The translations under genes were made by a program, and so were the position numbers. Under the pieces are notes generated by a model that made no database searches, was not told the origin of the DNA, and worked only from the letters and a program-made list of their open reading frames with translations. Shown here piece after piece: positions 32,672 to 45,400 of a stretch of 64,000 bases of DNA (its first letter is position 1; the number at the start of each line of letters is the position of its first letter). Origin of the DNA: Rosa chinensis (taxonomy: Eukaryota; Streptophyta; Magnoliopsida; Rosales; Rosaceae); the NCBI RefSeq assembly GCF_002994745.2, contig NC_037094.1:25149001-25213000 (forward strand). Direction: 5' to 3'.

Positions 32672-33727
32672 TACAGAATAGTGGACAACCTATCTCTCCT
32701 TTCCTCCGCAATACTCGGAGCAGAACGTAGAGTTTGGAAAACAGAGGGGCGGGGTTGTGGCTTGTCCGATCGCGTCCCAGCATCGATGACAGCTTTTGCT
32801 TGCGTCGGTGTGTGGTGGGCGTTGCCGGACAGGGCGATGGGATGGTTGGCTTTGCCTTGGTGGAGCGATCTAGTTCTTTTGGCTTGAGGGGATTTAGGCG
32901 GCAGCAACAGTTTCCTCTTTACCTTCAGACAACGGCGGGTGGTGGATGGGCAGGCTTCACACCGGGGTGGAAAGGGGCAGAAAGGTTGAGAGTCAAAGGT
33001 TGGTGGTGGATGGTAGATCCAGACCTACGATGGCGATGCAGACCGCTCTCTCTCTCTCTCTCATGTTTTCCGATCCTTTGCGTTGTCAATGATCCAAGCT
33101 TGGTCCTGTTTTTGGCTGGAGACGATGCAGAGAGCGGCGGTGGAAGGCCATACAGTAGGCTTGGGTGTCTGCAATGGGGTGAGCCGGTGTGGATGGGCAC
33201 GACTCAGTGGTTTGCTAGCGGTTGGAGTCCGACGTTGTGGAAATTGGAAGCATGTTGCGGTGGCCGAATTCTTTGTTTTATTAGGTTTTAAGGTTTTGGC
33301 TTTTGGTTAGTTCTAATAAGTCTCTCCTCAATTGAGCGAGGGTTTGGTTGTCTTGGTTTCATGGTTGTGTCATTACTATGGTGTCTTTCCCGTGGACGAG
33401 TTGGTTCAACTCTAGTTTGTTTTTGTTGTCAATTTGCCGATGAACGATCTTTTACACGTGATCTGGTACTTTTTGGACACGGTGTTGAAGAGGACGACGT
33501 CTTCTGTGCTATTGACTACAAGGTATTATTGGGACTTTCGGGATCACATACTCAAGGTAGCCCTGGAAATGGGTGTTTTGTGGTTAGAGTTGGGGCCCAT
33601 TGGCCTGATGGTATCTGTAACTGCGGTTTTATGGGATATTGGCTTATGTCCCCCCCCCCCCCCCCCCCCTCCAATGTATGCGTTTTGGTTGATTGAATGA
33701 AAGTTCTATCTCATTCTAAAAATAAAA
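32672..33727 (+). mobile_element. retroposed LINE-like sequence with target duplication
   Basis: A 17-bp direct duplication (AAATTAAATGCCAAAAA) flanks the insert at 32655-32671 and 33728-33744. The insert ends with an A-rich tail (CTAAAAATAAAAAAA), so it was placed by target-primed reverse transcription in the plus orientation. The body is GC-richer than the surroundings and reads like plant LINE 3' untranslated sequence. No reverse transcriptase motif is seen, so it is a 5'-truncated copy or a retroposed transcript. It carries a run of 20 C at 33650-33669. Confidence 0.8.
33650..33669 (+). repeat. poly-C run of 20
   Basis: Twenty C in a row within the LINE-like insert. Long C runs are rare in AT-rich plant DNA, and the exact length could be affected by sequencing or assembly. 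Confidence 0.8.
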
Positions 33728-33744
33728 AAATTAAATGCCAAAAA

Positions 33745-35084
33745 CAATCCAATATCTATGTTTATACCAAACCATGTACACATCAAATAGTTGAATATTG
33801 CACCAATAAGGACTTAATTATGTGAGGGAATGAATTCGTAGCCAGCTAGATCCAAATTTTGTGGATTACTTGTACACATGTGACGAGATTTTAACATTCG
33901 ATAACAATCTAATTAGAATTGACTTTTAACTGTTTTAATTATGACAAAGAAAAATTGTTACTGTACTTTAATCCATCACAGAACTTGCATCAGACTTTTG
34001 AACTAGATTTATACATAGGAGATGCATATGAGTGAAAGTAGGTCATGTATGCATGTTAATCTATACAATTCTTCAACTTAAACCCTCAATTTTGATTTCA
34101 TTTATCTTATTTATCAGTATATTTTTTTCTTTTCCAAATTTTAGATAATGGAGTCTATGCAGATCAATAATTTTTTATGGGAAGAAATTGAAATCTTATC
34201 CTCTTTTTTTTCAGTACATTTAACTGAGATAAACCTAAAAGTTTGCAACCTGACATTAATGACATACTCCCATACTTGTATGATGTTAAATAACAAAAAA
34301 AAATTGCGCAATACCATCTGGTCTAACGATATTGGTCTCCCAACTCATGAAAAATTAGTTTTTATGTATTTTGAGTTGTTGATGTAATAAAAAAAAATAA
34401 CAAAAATTGAGTTGATTAATAACTTGTATTTGTGGAAATTAACGTCCGATCTTCATTTAGGAAAAAAAAAAATCATTTTCCCATGCATCACATGGACCGT
34501 CAATTAACTATTTTAATAAACAAGAAGAAAATGTTAGTAAATAGTTTTGAGAATCAGATGAAAGGGGTAACCACATTCTCTGGGAAAAAAAAAAAAACAG
34601 AAGGGGTAACCAAGTTAATGCTTGTAATGGTCATTGAAGTACTTGAACCTTTCTTGATACTACTTTGCCCTCCTTCTTTGGTGATTTGTTCCAATTTCCT
34701 TTAGTCCTTTTCTTACGAAAAAAGGAACTTATTTAAAGCAATATAAATTTCCAATTCCAATGTCATAACACATAAGAATATTCAAATCAGTATGATGAAA
34801 AGAAGACATGAATTACGTATTGTGATGTAGTGGAAAACCGGCAATGGCCTTTGGTAGCATAACATGGTCAAGTTAGGTTCAAAACATTTGGATAAAAAAA
34901 AAAAAAATAAATAAAAATAAAAAAACCAAAAAATTAATGGATAAATTTGGAGTACGTACAATACAAGTTTTCCAAATCATTTCAACTTTATGTAACTAAG
35001 GAAATAAGGAGTTCAATTTTACAGGCTTGGTTTTGTTCAATCCATAGCCAAAATTAGTAATATTATTACTTATTTATCTTTTCT

Positions 35085-35115
<31 letters not shown>

Positions 35116-37097
35116 TGGTAGCTTATGTAATTTAATTAATTGTGAGTAGAAAAGTTAATGGAGGAGAGTAAAATTGTACCGTTATTACACAAGGATATTT
35201 TGGTACTGCATTTGTAGACATGGAAAACTAAGCCTTCCCTAGCTAACTTAATTGCCTAATAACTAGTAATGCGGAAGGAGCAAATGGCAATACAAAATTT
35301 CAAAACAAAATAGCTGTGTTTGAGTGAACCTCACAAGAAAAGTTATAAGTTAGTATTGGTGATCTTCCCCAAAACCAAGAATGATTTCTAACTTTAATTA
35401 ATGGAGGTGGTGATAAAGAAAGGTAGAAGCCACCAAAAAATGAAAAGAACGAAAGGGAAGGAAGGAATGAAGGAAGGAGAGGGGAGGCAGCTAGGTAATG
35501 TGAATTGTGAAAGAGAGTGCTTTGGAATGGCATCACGCAATTTGTCTTTGTTTTTTCAAGGTCCCACGAAAAGGGGTCGGCTACATATGAGGCTATTAGC
35601 TCTGATCTGATCTGTATGTATTATGCATGTCTATGTTTCTGTGATTTTTGATGGTATTACAGCCCTGCACGGCAATATGATCGAACTCATCGTTTGCTTC
35701 TACCTCTCAACTTAGCTTTCCTACTCATTTAACTATCTGTATTATATATTAGTAATGGTCGTTCACGTTGTAGATCACGTCTTTAACTAGAGTAAAACTC
35801 AAGTAGCAGTCGCTTTTGGTGAGTAAAATTTACCTGGTACAGAGATGCATGTACGTTCAGTAAATATATGAAAACTGTGGCATGAATTACTTCAGCTCGT
35901 CGTCGTTCCATCGGTAGAGTACCACTACAATTCTGACTTATATATGTCTACATAAATCTTAAAAAGGCGTTAGCTTATTCAATGAAATCCTTAGTCTTAT
36001 TGTATAGGGTTGTTAACAAAAACTATTCATTAGATAAACTCGAGACCGAAAGTCATTATGCCATTATCCAACTATTATCCAATGAAACGAGGCAACAAGA
36101 ATTCATTTGCCATTGAAAATGAACGATAATAATCACGGTAGTGTGTATAGTACATAATGAAAAAAAAATTTGACAGGAAAGATACTTCATATAAGCCCTA
36201 AATCCGCATCCTAAACTTAAAGACAGATACAGACATACAGTGTACAATAGATCATATGAGCACAGAAGACATCAGTAAAGTCAGTCAGACCCAGAACTTA
36301 CCCTAACCTAGTTAGAGCCGAGAGAGAGAGGATTTCGACGTACTGGTTCATGAGTTTGAAAATCAAGAGAATAATCAACTTGTCCGTTTCACACGGCTTG
36401 GCACTACTATATAATCAAATCAGAACCTGCCGTTTTACTCGGTTTGCTAATGCAAAAGCATAATCAAACATGTACATGGATCAACTATATTAGTATTAAA
36501 CTCCAACACCACCATTTTGTCAAATTTCGAAATGATTTAAGATAAAATTAGCCATTAAAAAACCAGAAAGCAGGATTCACATGGGTACGTAGTCTTTGAA
36601 GATTTCCAATTCTAAAGTCCAATTAAGCGTGATATTTTTGTCATTAATTTGGTGGAACTTGGTGGAAATATGTGGAACCAAACTAATCAAAGTTTAAGAA
36701 TGCAAGATCGGATCAAACACTACTGCTCAACAACAGCTAGCTAGATTAGCATTTTGAATTGATTGACCTTATCCCTAATTTTAGTAGCAGGTGGTTGGTA
36801 CGTACGTTGATTGATCCCCCCTAGAATACTTTGGTGTCTGTTACATTTTGTACTACCATGTGACAATACCTCTGTCACTGAAATTATATAGAAGAAGAAA
36901 AATGCATGTAATAAGCAAACAACAGGATAATTTTTAGATTCACTCTTAGGGTAAATGAGTATAATCATCCTTATTGTCGATTAACATACTTTTACTTAAT
37001 AAATTTATAATCCAACTGTCCATATCTTAATTTAGCCTTCAAAAATCGTCTCTGTAAAAAATCAATCGAATTTTAGTTATCTAATTGAATCAAATAA
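33745..37097. other. intergenic, nothing recognised apart from simple repeats
   Basis: AT-rich with an A-rich block at 34890-34930 and a CTT/TTC microsatellite at about 35078-35116. No gene or transposon end supported. Confidence 0.5.
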
Positions 37098-37358
37098 TGT
37101 TGGAGAGGAAAGATCCCACATTGGAAAAGTGACGAATGAAATATAACTTATAAGTGGGTAGATCTCACCCAATTGTACCGAGGCCTTTTATGATTAAAAC
37201 CCAACACCTAGGATTTTATTTAATTAGAATATCCTGTAATTATGGAAAGATTGTTTCCTATTAGAGTTAGACTACTCCTTTGTATTTGTATATATATCCC
37301 CATTGTGGGATGAATAGAATTATTGAATTAACCTTGAATTGAAGTATTCTTTTCTACT

Positions 37359-37370
37359 TGGTATCAGAGC
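37359..37370 (+). other. primer-binding site (initiator tRNA-Met)
   Basis: TGGTATCAGAGC is the standard plant LTR-retrotransposon primer site, complementary to the 3' end of initiator tRNA-Met including CCA. Its position fixes the left LTR end at about 37357. Confidence 0.85.
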
Positions 37371-37576
37371 GGGTCCTTCTCCAATTGCATCTCCACGTAG
37401 GCACGTATCATGAACCCAAATTGGGGTTCCCTGTATTGCCATTGAAATTACCAAGTGTCCAATATGGGCCTTGGATTGTATCGACCAAGTCTCCGATATG
37501 AGACTTGTGTCCCAATTTCTAATGTGGAAATTGGATTAATTAATTTCATGTGCAGACCTAGAGTTAGGTTGCACGT

Positions 37577-37585
37577 GAGGGGGCG
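37577..37585 (+). other. polypurine tract before the right LTR
   Basis: GAGGGGGCG immediately precedes the TGTTGG start of the second LTR copy, the place where plus-strand DNA synthesis is primed. Confidence 0.7.
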
Positions 37586-37700
37586 TGTTGGAGAGGAAAG
37601 ATCCCACATTGGAAAAGTGACAAATGAAATATAACCTATAAGTGGGTGGATCTCACCCAATTGTACCGAGGCCTTTTGTGATTAAAACCCAACACCTAAC

Positions 37701-38718
37701 GGGTGGTTAAGTTGGGACAGTATCGGTACAATGGTGGGCCATGAGCCACGCTTGTCGCTGTTTAACAAATAAATGGATGGTTCTAACAACACTTACTACT
37801 ATTATAATGAACCGTCCATGTATTTCATAGAAATGAATAACTAAAAGGTCTTCAATTTGATTGAATAACTAAAAGGTCTTCAATTTGATTGGTTTTTTAC
37901 AGAGTTAATCTTTGTATTACATTATACAACATGAATAGTTTGATTAGAAAATTATAAAGTTATTATGAGTTAATTGCAGAGATGGTGAATATGCTCATTC
38001 ACTCCAGGGGTGAACCTAAGAATTGTCACAAACAACAGTGAGTCCAAGTTTAATGCATCAGACTCAATTACCCAAGAGGTCACGGTTTTTTAATGTCACG
38101 ACATAAATTTCGACATAAATTTTACATATTAATCGAAAAGTTTTGAGTTCAACTCACACAGATAACTAATTTTGTGTAATAAAAAAAATCAGAAAAAAAG
38201 ATAACATAATTTTTGCATGCATATGATTAATTGCCGTTGGTGTGAACAATTGATTCAATTCATCGAGTCAATACATACACACAAAGTCACAAACACAAAC
38301 TCAAACACAAACTCAAACACAAACACAAACGGCAAGTCAACCGGGTGTTGTTGTTTTACTTTTATCAAGTACTTTGTGGAAGCTTTGAATGCTGAGCTAT
38401 TCTTCTTGTGTGTACAGCTTGAATGTGCTTGTCTACAAATGTGATTGTCTACTATATATTATGATATTTGAATCAATTAGTGATTGAACTTGTGCTTGGG
38501 GCCATGAAAAGCAAAGTCATGAGTTCTCGAGGATGTGCTGGAAACCCATTTATTGCCTCTAGCTAGTCGATCAGTTGGACCAAATACTATTCTCCTGCTC
38601 GGTCAAGAATGAAAATAATTTCAAAGTAAAAAATTATTATAACCAGAATGTTACTTCAAATCATTGTTTCTGCTTTATTTTACTACAATTAATTTAATAA
38701 ATAACTTGTTTCGTAAGA
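37701..38718. other. intergenic; CACAAA minisatellite
   Basis: A run of CACAAA/CTCAAA units lies at about 38281-38331, and a 27-bp unit around AATAACTAAAAGGTCTTC is duplicated at 37835-37890. No gene supported. Confidence 0.5.
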
Positions 38719-38877
38719 GAGCTTTTAATGAGAACTCATTTTGAATAAACGGTTGGATGATATACATGTTGAAATTTTAAAATATCATCTAAAGTTGAAA
38801 ACACTCATCCAACCGTTCATTCAAAAATCTTCACTTGGTCCTTAGTCCTTATTATAAGGTCATCATTAGAAGCTCAC
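38719..38877. mobile_element. short foldback element
   Basis: GAGCTTTTAATGA at the left pairs with TCATTAGAAGCTC at the right. The inner arms AACGGTTGGATGAT and CATCCAACCGTT also pair. The terminus resembles the right end of foldback element 1 (CATTAGAAGCTCTCCC at about 15060), suggesting one family. Target duplication unclear. Confidence 0.65.
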
Positions 38878-41798
38878 CCCTTATTCTGTATTATACACTT
38901 TTTGTTAATTAATGAAATAAGTGAATTAGTAAACAATCCGGAAAAAAAGATAATTGAAAACGATATTATATGACCTAATTAAATTATGATATTGAGTATT
39001 TAACTTCTATGTTTGAATTTGTTTCATGATAAACTTATATATGTTTCATGTGAAAAAAAAAATTACAAGGATATGGATGTAGTGAACGAAATACAATTTT
39101 ATTATCCATATAAGCAATCGAATTTCCGATATAGTTTCAAATATAGACTTCTCTTGCAACCAAAATATATATATATATATATAGACTTCCCTCTTATATT
39201 TGAATTCATTTCAGTATAGACGTAAATAATAGTAATATGAAGCTGTAAAAAATTAAAAATGTGTAAGTGGGAAATACATACGTACCAAATAAACAAAATC
39301 TAGCTTGACGACGCAAGTGATGACCTATTTAACTTTTGGATTCTTTCATGTGTACGTGCTTTTATACAAACCTTTCATAGTTCTTATCCTCATGAAAGAG
39401 GTAAAACCAATCCAATGAAAGGCATTACCTATACTCAAATTTAAGTAGTTGATCAATATTATCTTTGTTCTTTGTTTTTATCTCAAGGTTATCTTATGGG
39501 ATTAAGATTGATGAATTTGTAGTAATGCGGATCGAATAGTCATCATTATCATTTCCAAAGATGTGTGTCATGAAATCATGCGCATTTTTCCTTGTGTTGA
39601 AGACACACCAACAACAATAACAACAACAACTTTACTTGGGTGCATTTCTTTAATCTTAATCCAACTATTCCCCATCTATTTTCTTTGACCCACAAACCCA
39701 CGAGGCCACAACTCCTTTTTCACTTTCTAGGGTTTTTCCATCACTTAAAATTTTCTATTGGCCTTTTTTTGTTTACATATATATATATAGCACCATAATT
39801 TAATTCTGATTGATCGCTCGCAAAGCTTCCACCACTCCTCTACTACAGTCTACCCACTACCCTTGTAGTTAGCTTTCATCACACACCCAAAAACACTCGT
39901 ACCCATATCTCCCTAATCACAACCCACAGATGTTCTAAAAAATCTTGTTTAATAGGCCAAAGTCATTAAAGATCATTATTGTTTATTAATTTTCAGGCCT
40001 GCAACACATGCATGTGTTCGTATCTTGTCTAACGCAAGAACCTCTTTATTATTTTTCACTAATTTACACTTCCACTTAAAAATTGTTGATTTAGTTGGAA
40101 ATAGTGGAACCAAATATGGAACTTGTGCTTCCAACCATTCTATATATTTTATTCCATCTTTCATTAACATAAAGTAAGATAATAAAGCAGCTAGGTATTG
40201 GAGGGATTAGTACTGATGGACATTTGGTAAAGGAGAGACTGAGTGTACAATTACCTAAATAAAACCAAGCATCACCAGCTAAGACTATTTCCCTTTTGTA
40301 TTTAGTGGACAAGCACATTATAGTCCATTTGTAGTCTTCTAGCTAGCTAGCTTCTTGGTTGATCTAGATTAGAGAAAAGAACTTAAGGAGTGGATTTGGT
40401 AATGAGCTAGTGATCACATACTCATTTTAAAATCGAAACGTAAGTACCTATTCTCTAAAATTAATTGTTGTATTCTTTGATAATTAATTAAGCAATACTT
40501 GCATTTAACTTGCATACATTGTGATTTCATCGAACATAGTGTTATATAGTAATTGAAATGAATCTACCATCTTTATCATGCATGTTATTTAAACAAATTA
40601 ATTCAATTTCATGGTTACTTTTGGATTAAAATCTTATTCAATATATGTGATTAGGATTGATTTGTGATTGAAAGTAGCAAGCAACCATGATGAGGGTAGA
40701 TCTTATAATGCTGTATATATTGAGATAAATATTGTATAATTGATGATTTGAACAACAACAACAACAAAGTCTTCCATTTCAACCAATGCTCTTCTTTCCT
40801 TTGTACAATTATTTGTGCAAATGGAGAGGAGTGTCATATTTTTTGACCCACTTTCTATGCTGTGTTTCCTTTCTTCCTTTCTTTCATGGCATTGCCATTG
40901 GCATCTAGTACTACAAAGCACATGGTGCCGTCCATGAATAATGCTACCCAACAATCAATATAACAAAACACTTCGATATTTTCTATGCAGCTTTCTATCG
41001 CCTTTTTTTTCCTTTTCACCCTCAAAATAACTCAAAGGCAGGTAAAGAAATATTCATGAATATCAGAATATGTCGGTGGGAGAGGGTTTGGTGGTGTTGG
41101 TGGTGGTGGTGGTGGTATTATAATTCATGAGGGGGTCTGTCGACTTAGCAGTACTAACTTGGAGGCAGTGTTTTCTGGTGAAGTTGATAATGGCGAGTCA
41201 CAAGAAGTAGCAGCTAGCTGAGGGTAAAAGAGAATTGAAAAGGAAGTGATCACTGGAATGGAACGGGGGGAAGGGAGCAAAAACAAGAGAATGGAGTGGG
41301 GTGGTGGTGGGTCTTTCAGCATTTGCTGCAAAGGAGAGAATCAAATCTAGCTAGTTCTAACACTACTGCCAAACCCAACCCTCTAGCTCCTTATTGATTG
41401 TGGGCACAACTTATGAGCTATCTATACACATGACCCCATGGCCCCCATGCAAACAGTTCTGCTTCTCTCGAAAACATATATGGGAGAGGCTTCCACATTT
41501 ATGTTTAGTGTGAGTTGCTTGATTTATTTATTCACATCTTTTTATTATAAGTAATTTGAATTTAAATTGGTCATTTTGATTCAAAATATCAATTGTACGT
41601 ACTTTCCAAAATGTCATTCATGAATGAAATTTGAAAATTTGAAAACTATCTAATCGTTTTTTTTTTTTTTGGGTCTGGGTCATATCTAATCGTTAAGGAA
41701 ATATGAAGGTGAATAATTTGCATGTTATGCTCAATCTCTTTTTAATGATGTTGTCTTTGAGGTGCCCTTAACCTTATTTCAGATGCCATTTTCAAATA
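38878..41798. other. intergenic, no gene supported
   Basis: AT-rich, with an AT tract (39167-39183), CAA repeats (39607-39630 and 40753-40770) and a TATA-like run at 39776-39790 followed by a C-rich, leader-like stretch to about 39930. An unidentified non-coding transcript is possible but not shown. Confidence 0.4.
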
Positions 41799-42419
41799 GG
41801 GTGCGGCTATTGCCACCCTATTATTTTTTTAATTCATTCTACAATCATTTGAATTATTGAAAAACTACACTATTTAAGTGTAAAATGACTAATAAGTACA
41901 CTAATTTTCTAAAATCCAAATATGTAAGAAAAAATAAATACATAACAAATTAATTAAATACAAATACTACTTAATTTCTCATTGAATAACATTAATCTCA
42001 TCGTTAATTTGTTATTCAATTCACAAAACCAATAGTGTTAACTTCATCAAAAAATTTGCAGTACCCTTTGTGAACAGTGAACAGTGAAAAGAAAAAAAAA
42101 TCAATCTCTTCTTCATTGCTCATAGTTATTAACTTACTAATATTTTGACATGAATTGAAACAGACGAACATCGAAATCGAAAGAAAAAAAAATGGAAGTA
42201 AATCTGATTATGATTTTATTAGGAAACTTTAATATATTTTAGTTTTTTTTATTGGTATACATTAATTTAAGTTTTAAAAAATCTTTTTTGATTGAATATA
42301 TCTTATAAGGATATTTTTGGAAAGAAAAATGGGTTAAATAAGTAAATTTAGTAATTGAAATTAAAATATGTGTAATGAGCAAGTATAGTGAACAAATAAG
42401 GGTGGCAATAGCCGCACCC
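41799..42419. mobile_element. Mutator-like MITE, 621 bp
   Basis: Left GGGTGCGGCTATTGCCACCC and the inverted right GGGTGGCAATAGCCGCACCC are a perfect 20-bp terminal pair, extending imperfectly inward. Flanks TTTCAAATA and TTTTGAATA may be a decayed 9-bp duplication (seven of nine). AT-rich body without coding capacity. Confidence 0.8.
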
Positions 42420-45400
42420 TTTTGAATATAGTTCTCATTAGGGTTTTGATAGCCATTTCCTTGTAATATTTCTCAAGTTTCTTAATGAAGTTCTCTCTTT
42501 GCTTTGACATAATGCAAAATAGAAAGTAGTTTGTTGGTTTGAATTTTGAAATGGGTTTGAATTTGGCATTTTCTAAATAAACAAAATATAGAGAAAATGG
42601 CCCTAAAAGAGGAAGATTGGAGAAACTTTTGAAAAAAAAAAAAAATCTGAATCTAGGTTAAAAAAAACCTGGCAACACTAAGAGATCATACATATAGATT
42701 AGGTTTTCCATAATGTGAAGTATTTATGGTATAGTTTTTCAATTATTTCTTTTAGTGCAAATTCATCAAGTGTCATAATACAGTCTAAATCCTGACCCAA
42801 GATGTTCACAATTGAATCTTAATTAAGAACAATCTTTCTGTCAATTAAATTGCAAAACAGAGAAGAAGAAATAATTGAAGAACAAAACGCTCAAGTTGCA
42901 CGCCAATGCCATTATGAACAAGAGAAGGAGTTTTGGTCAAGAACAAAAAGTCATAAATAGAGAAAAATAAAGAAAAAAATTAAAAAAATTAGTGGTCCCC
43001 TAATCCAACGGATCAGAGCCAAGGTATCACAATAAGTATGATGATACCAGACCTATCACATCATGCAGCTCTGTACGACCCTGTGTTTATGAAATTTTGT
43101 GTGTATAGCTGATAGCTCTCAGCTCAGCTCACAGTCTTCGCAGATTTCCATATATAATGTAAATGTAAGGGGCAAGCTTTTTACCAATCGAAGGGAGTCA
43201 CTGTGTTTTTGCTGCCTAATCTGACACACTATACTAATTAAGGGTGCATCATCATCTTCATCCTGGGACCAAAATTATGATTCTCTTACCCAGCCTGTAC
43301 CAGTTATTATTTTGATTGGCCCAGCTTGGTGGAGGCAGCATAATTACTTTGCATTCTTGCGGTAAGAATTTCATATCATCCTTGTGGAGTTGGGGTAAAG
43401 TACATGGTGTTCTTTTGCATAATTTGGATAGAAGATACATGAATGATATTCTTTTTGAGCTTTTCCTTAGGTTTGCAAAAAACAAGATTACTAATCCAAA
43501 TATAAGTAATCTACAAATAGAGTGGCCAATAGGCGAAAAATTTAGATAATGTAATTAAATTTCATTTCTATATTGGCAAAATAAAATTTACTAGCAATTA
43601 CACATATTCGATATTTATTTTAAAATTTTAATGTGATATATAAAAAGATTGAACTTCTAAACACGACCTTTAAATTTAACATCACTTTTAGAACAATTGT
43701 CATCTTCAACCTTGATCTCGATGTTCATTTTAGCCTAACTACAAGTTTTTTGACTTGAAGTATATGTTTGAAAATATCTTAGATAGATCTAGACTAAAGA
43801 ATACTCGACCACTTATCAATTTTCATTTAAGGAAAAGGTGCGTACCATTTTTTCCACTAATAATTCCAATAAAACTGCTCTGCAAGTTGACCTCGTGATA
43901 TGGTAGTTCTTATTAAGTTGATTTCTAATTCCTTCCCTTATCATGCCATTCTAACCCTCCCCCACTTCTTACAAAAACTCATCGATCTACTTAGTAAGAA
44001 GTGGGAATATATTCGCACCAAATTAATTTATATAATGACCTCGAGAAGTCTACCTGTGTAGTTGATGACAAGTCACATGACGCACCATCCATATCGTTGA
44101 TAAAACACAGAGAGAAATTTAATATATATATATATATATATATAGGTGATGTAAAACAAGAAAGATAGTACGTAGTGTAGTACCCCTGACCTAATTTGCC
44201 ACTTGAATGATTCTTGAAGTAATTGGGGCATCGGACCACACATATTCACAGGAGGGCCAATTCTTTCACCGATGGGTTGATGGCATTTACCAATTCAAGG
44301 CTAGGTACGTTGCTACCTCTGGTTTATTTAGGATCGTTGATATAGTATTCTGAGGGCCAGCAAGGTACAAATTAAGGTAGGCTAATTAAGTCCCATTACT
44401 CAAACTTAGTTCGTACATGCTGCTGTTTATTTACGGATCGAGTCAAGTAGTGACTGATGTGATCAGCACCTCGTCATGCACCTCTCGTATCGATCTCTTC
44501 CACCACAGAAAAGAGCTAGCTAGGAGAGACTTGACAGAGGTGAGGGATGAGTTTTAAAAGTGTGTAGGTGAATTATTCAGGCCGGTGATCGAGATCGCTG
44601 AGTACTGGTTTGATATGAACAGCGCGCAGAAGAAGGATCGATCGATCTTTCCCGATCTCTATGAATTTAGTTTACTTTAAGAACCTGCAGGCTGATGCTG
44701 CTGCATGCATGCCTGTGTATTACTATAATTGAATGGTTAATTAATCAGTATGACCTAAAAAGAATTAACACTATCCTGCATGACTAAGCAATTCACTGTT
44801 CTGCATTTACTCTATCGATTTTCAGATCATATGCAGATAAACCTTCCGCTTACTTTACACACTTTCCTTTAAACTTTTGCTGCTCATTTTTTTTCTCTAA
44901 CAGATTAGGTGTATATATGTGTTAATCTCCTATCTTGAACAAATGCATATACGTCTGTACGCGCTCAAAAATCATTATACCTATTATCAACAGGGAAAAA
45001 AATGTTAAAACAAATTCATCAACAGGGAATATATATATATATAAGCAAGAATGCTTACAAAAGCATTCACGAGATGGAGACAGGATAATTTATTCCCATA
45101 TGTCATTGGGGTGGTGCTACCATTAATTTGAACATTTTATTTCTCTGTTCTTCAACTGTGCTTACAGAAGCAAATACGCAAGAAAACCATAAAACAGTAA
45201 GAAAATAAGAAGAATATAAAAGTCCATATATAGATGATAATCATCGGCTTACTTTTAGTTGATGTGACATATATATGATACGTATGAGAAATTATAAGAA
45301 CATGATATATAGTTTCTCAAATCTCTGCAAAAATCTTTTGATCGAAGTCATACATATTGAAACGTTATCTTCGATTAGAATGTCAATCAATTTAATTAAT

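Larger units (their letters stand above)
37098..37700 (+). mobile_element. short Copia/TRIM-like LTR element, 3' truncated
   Basis: A left LTR begins TGTTGGAGAGGAAAG at 37098 and runs to about 37357, with a TATA-like TGTATATATATCC near 37286. It is followed directly by TGGTATCAGAGC (37359-37370), the primer-binding site complementary to the 3' end of initiator tRNA-Met. After only about 205 bases comes a polypurine tract GAGGGGGCG (37577-37585), and then a second LTR copy starts at 37586. The second copy keeps the first 115 bases (about 95 percent alike by eye) and then diverges near 37700. No coding region fits in the interior, so it is a TRIM-type or internally deleted element needing outside help. 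Confidence 0.85.
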
